Source: Erysipelothrix rhusiopathiae (GTDB lineage: Bacteria > Bacillota_I > Bacilli_A > Erysipelotrichales > Erysipelotrichaceae). Taken from it: a stretch of 5,135 nucleotides of DNA. The stretch is from NCBI GenBank assembly GCA_902797585.1, contig CADBTK010000146.1, positions 1-5,135 on the forward strand, given 5' to 3'. Made by a program: the position numbers and the translations under genes. The notes beneath the pieces were generated by a model. The model was not told the origin of the DNA and ran no database searches. It worked only from the letters and a program-made list of their open reading frames with translations. Positions 5,094 to 5,135 of the stretch are shown piece by piece. The number at the start of each line of letters is the position of its first letter. The stretch's first letter is position 1.

Positions 5094-5135
5094 ACAAACC
5101 ATTTGGGGCAATAATAACTTAAGCCAAAAAAGAAA
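5062..5135 (+). CDS. manA: Mannose-6-phosphate isomerase, class I (N-terminal fragment, runs off window)
   Basis: Only 24 codons are visible. They begin KPLVMETICEQTIWG, matching the start of class I phosphomannose isomerases (K-P-x-F/L-x-E-x-I-W-G), zinc enzymes that interconvert mannose 6-phosphate and fructose 6-phosphate. The metal-binding residues are beyond the edge. The ATG at 5062 has AAAGGAGA six bases upstream, a proper ribosome binding site inside the aldolase gene. The gene overlaps the aldolase reading frame by 32 bases in the +1 frame, indicating one operon. The assignment rests on this short N-terminus alone. Confidence 0.72.
   Translation, partial: MKPLVMETICEQTIWGNNNLSQKR

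Noticed and set aside
1..5135. Mobile element, CRISPR array, tRNA/rRNA or defence system
   Set aside because: No transposase, integrase, spaced direct repeats, cloverleaf or recognised defence domain was seen on either strand.

Overview
This window is AT-rich bacterial chromosome of the low-GC Gram-positive type (Bacillota). The evidence is strong AAGGAGG-type ribosome binding sites, a sigma-A-type TTGACA/TATGAT promoter, HrcA-type CIRCE operators and compact AT-rich intergenic gaps. The mix of genes would fit a gut Erysipelotrichia or a related lineage. That placement is inference only, since no rRNA or marker gene fixes it.

Layout. Positions 1-3465 are read on the minus strand: htpG (Hsp90 chaperone, 3465-1543), then a YihX-like HAD phosphatase (1505-912), then an RlmC/RlmD-type 23S rRNA uracil methyltransferase (915 to beyond position 1, C-terminus cut off). 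htpG has a near-consensus promoter with a 17-base spacer. Two CIRCE elements sit on it 42 bp apart, one over the start site and one over the -35 region. A hairpin terminator covers the htpG stop codon. The HAD and methyltransferase genes share an ATGA overlap and are probably translationally coupled. Upstream, also on the minus strand, are two single genes with their own promoters and terminators: a 63-residue membrane protein (3782-3591) and a 145-residue protein faintly like GNAT acetyltransferases (4282-3845).

At about 4283-4373 transcription diverges. On the plus strand a deoxyribose-phosphate aldolase-like gene (4374-5093) is followed, with a 32-base overlap, by the first 24 codons of a class I mannose-6-phosphate isomerase that runs off the window. 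These two form a sugar-phosphate operon. A perfect 16-bp palindrome (4303-4318) lies between the divergent promoters and is a good candidate operator.

The genes look like ordinary housekeeping and accessory metabolism. I see no phage, insertion sequence, CRISPR array or defence system. The most interesting content is regulatory: the tandem CIRCE arrangement on htpG, the palindrome in the divergent region, and two genes whose -10 boxes would start the mRNA exactly at the ATG. No stretch longer than 300 bases lacks a gene.
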